DNA of 64,000 nt from Methylovulum sp. (GTDB lineage Bacteria > Pseudomonadota > Gammaproteobacteria > Methylococcales > Methylomonadaceae), in assembly GCA_028712695.1 (NCBI GenBank), contig JAQTQZ010000002.1, forward strand, positions 105,477 through 169,476, written 5' to 3'. The notes under the pieces were generated by a model. The model did no database searches and was not told where the DNA came from. It worked only from the letters and a program-made list of their open reading frames with translations. This document shows, in pieces, positions 63,229 to 64,000 of the stretch. A program made the translations under genes and the position numbers. Every line of letters begins with the position of its first letter. Position 1 is the first letter of the stretch.

Positions 63229-64000
63229 ATGATTGAACCCTATTCAAAAGAAATCGAAGAACAAATGCAAGGATTGTATAGCCGCCTACCTGAGAAAAGC
63301 AGGCGATTATATGCGGGAATTGAAGCTTTAAAACTGCCCCATGGCGGGGTCAGTTACATTGCCCAACTGTTTGGGTGTTCACGCGATACGGTTGTGCGTG
63401 GCATCAAAGAACTGGGTGAAGCCGAAACATTGACCGGAAACAGCAGTAGGCAATCAGGGGGTGGTCGTAAGCCTTTGCTTGAAAAGCGCCCTGCTATTAA
63501 TGACGTGTTTTTGCAGCTCTTAAAAGACCATACCGCAGGCGATCCTATGGATGAAAAAGTCAAATGGACTAACTTGACGTGTGCCGAACTCGCCCAATTA
63601 TTAGCCGGACAAGGCTTTAAAGTGAGCCGCAATATTGTCAGGAAATTATTAAAAACGCATGGCTATGTGAAGCGTAAAGCGTTAATACCCACACGGGGCA
63701 CTAGAAAAAAGTCTGCCGGCGGGCATGTGAACCGTAATGCCCAGTTCACGCGCATTGCCGAATTGAAAGCGGCCTATGAAGCCCAAGGCAATCCTGTCGT
63801 CAGCGTGGACACCAAGAAAAAAGAGAAGATAGGCCATCTGTTCCGTGAAGGCGAGCTTTATACCACTGAAACGATTGAAGTTCTCGATCACGACTTCCCG
63901 TCGTTGGCAGAGGGTGTGGCCATCCCGCATACGGTTTATACCCTGCCTTTGGCGGGCACAAGTGACATCGCCCGTAATGAAGCCTACGTCAGCATTGGCA
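63229..64000 (+). mobile_element. ISAzo13-family transposase gene (5' part, runs off the window)
   Basis: From ATG 63229 an uninterrupted frame of 257 codons continues past the window end. It shows an N-terminal HTH (GGVSYIAQLFGCSRDTVVRG), SSRQSGGGRKPLLEKRP, a second helical segment (KVSRNIVRKLLKTHGYVKRK), and the first catalytic region NPVVSVDTKKKEKIGHLFRE with DHDFPSLAEGVAIPH. These are the hallmarks of ISAzo13 transposases. No disruption is seen, so the element may be intact and recently active. Confidence 0.88.

Overview
The window looks like chromosome from a gammaproteobacterium, most likely a methanotroph of the order Methylococcales or a close relative. This is an inference from gene order and protein character: an arsC-wrbA-DUF2069-hda block, a type II secretion operon in the order E-F-G-H-I-J-K-L-M-N-D, an exosortase H pair, an oxygen-sensing FNR, a long glutamate dehydrogenase, and many Methylococcales-like secreted proteins. 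No methane, methanol or ribulose-monophosphate marker gene lies inside the window, so the assignment is not proven.

Layout. 1-4.7 kb: a copper/heavy-metal export operon (stand-alone metal-binding protein, two small proteins, a CPx-type P-type ATPase, a SafE-like membrane protein). 4.7-5.1 kb: two transposase fragments (IS630-like and ISAs1-like). 5.1-10.2 kb: housekeeping genes (ubiA; arsC-wrbA-DUF2069-hda; a DUF3455 protein; a short-chain dehydrogenase; sodB). 10.5-21.4 kb: a complete type II secretion operon on the minus strand, headed by a secreted protein. 22-24 kb: a small secreted protein and the exosortase H pair. 24.3-26.5 kb: a decayed transposase, a small secreted peptide, and an alpha-carbonic anhydrase gene inactivated by a 103-bp MITE-like insertion and a nonsense codon. 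26.7-28.6 kb: transketolase. 28.9-42.1 kb: an accessory stretch rich in exported proteins (Ig-like repeat protein, WG-repeat protein, DUF3494 ice-binding-like protein with a sorting-signal-like tail, collagen/Lcl-like adhesin, RTX/delta-60 protein), with lnt in the middle. 42.5-48.2 kb: a large MscK-like channel, alaC, and an anti-sigma partner-switching pair. 48.2-51.5 kb: a short form of the large NAD-glutamate dehydrogenase. 51.7-53.7 kb: a PAS/SpoIIE phosphatase that could complete the partner switch. 54-57.7 kb: thrC, a Skp-like lipoprotein gene and hom, plus a broken lipoprotein gene. 58-59.2 kb: fnr and a divergent 56-residue membrane protein gene with a well-placed FNR-type promoter. 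59.6-62.8 kb: two hypothetical exported proteins, a CPA2-type antiporter and a gamma-carbonic anhydrase. 63.2 kb to the end: an ISAzo13-family transposase running off the window.

The common theme is export and the cell surface. A type II system, an exosortase, Lnt, a type I-type RTX cargo and at least eight signal-peptide proteins lie within about 50 kb. The strongest specific observations are the precisely reconstructable MITE insertion in the carbonic anhydrase gene, the FNR-controlled small gene next to fnr, the exosortase H pair with only one atypical candidate cargo nearby, and the Lcl-like protein bracketed by related palindromes in a genome region that also carries a type II secretion system. 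Most intergenic regions carry palindromic or MITE-like repeats, typical of a repeat-rich genome.
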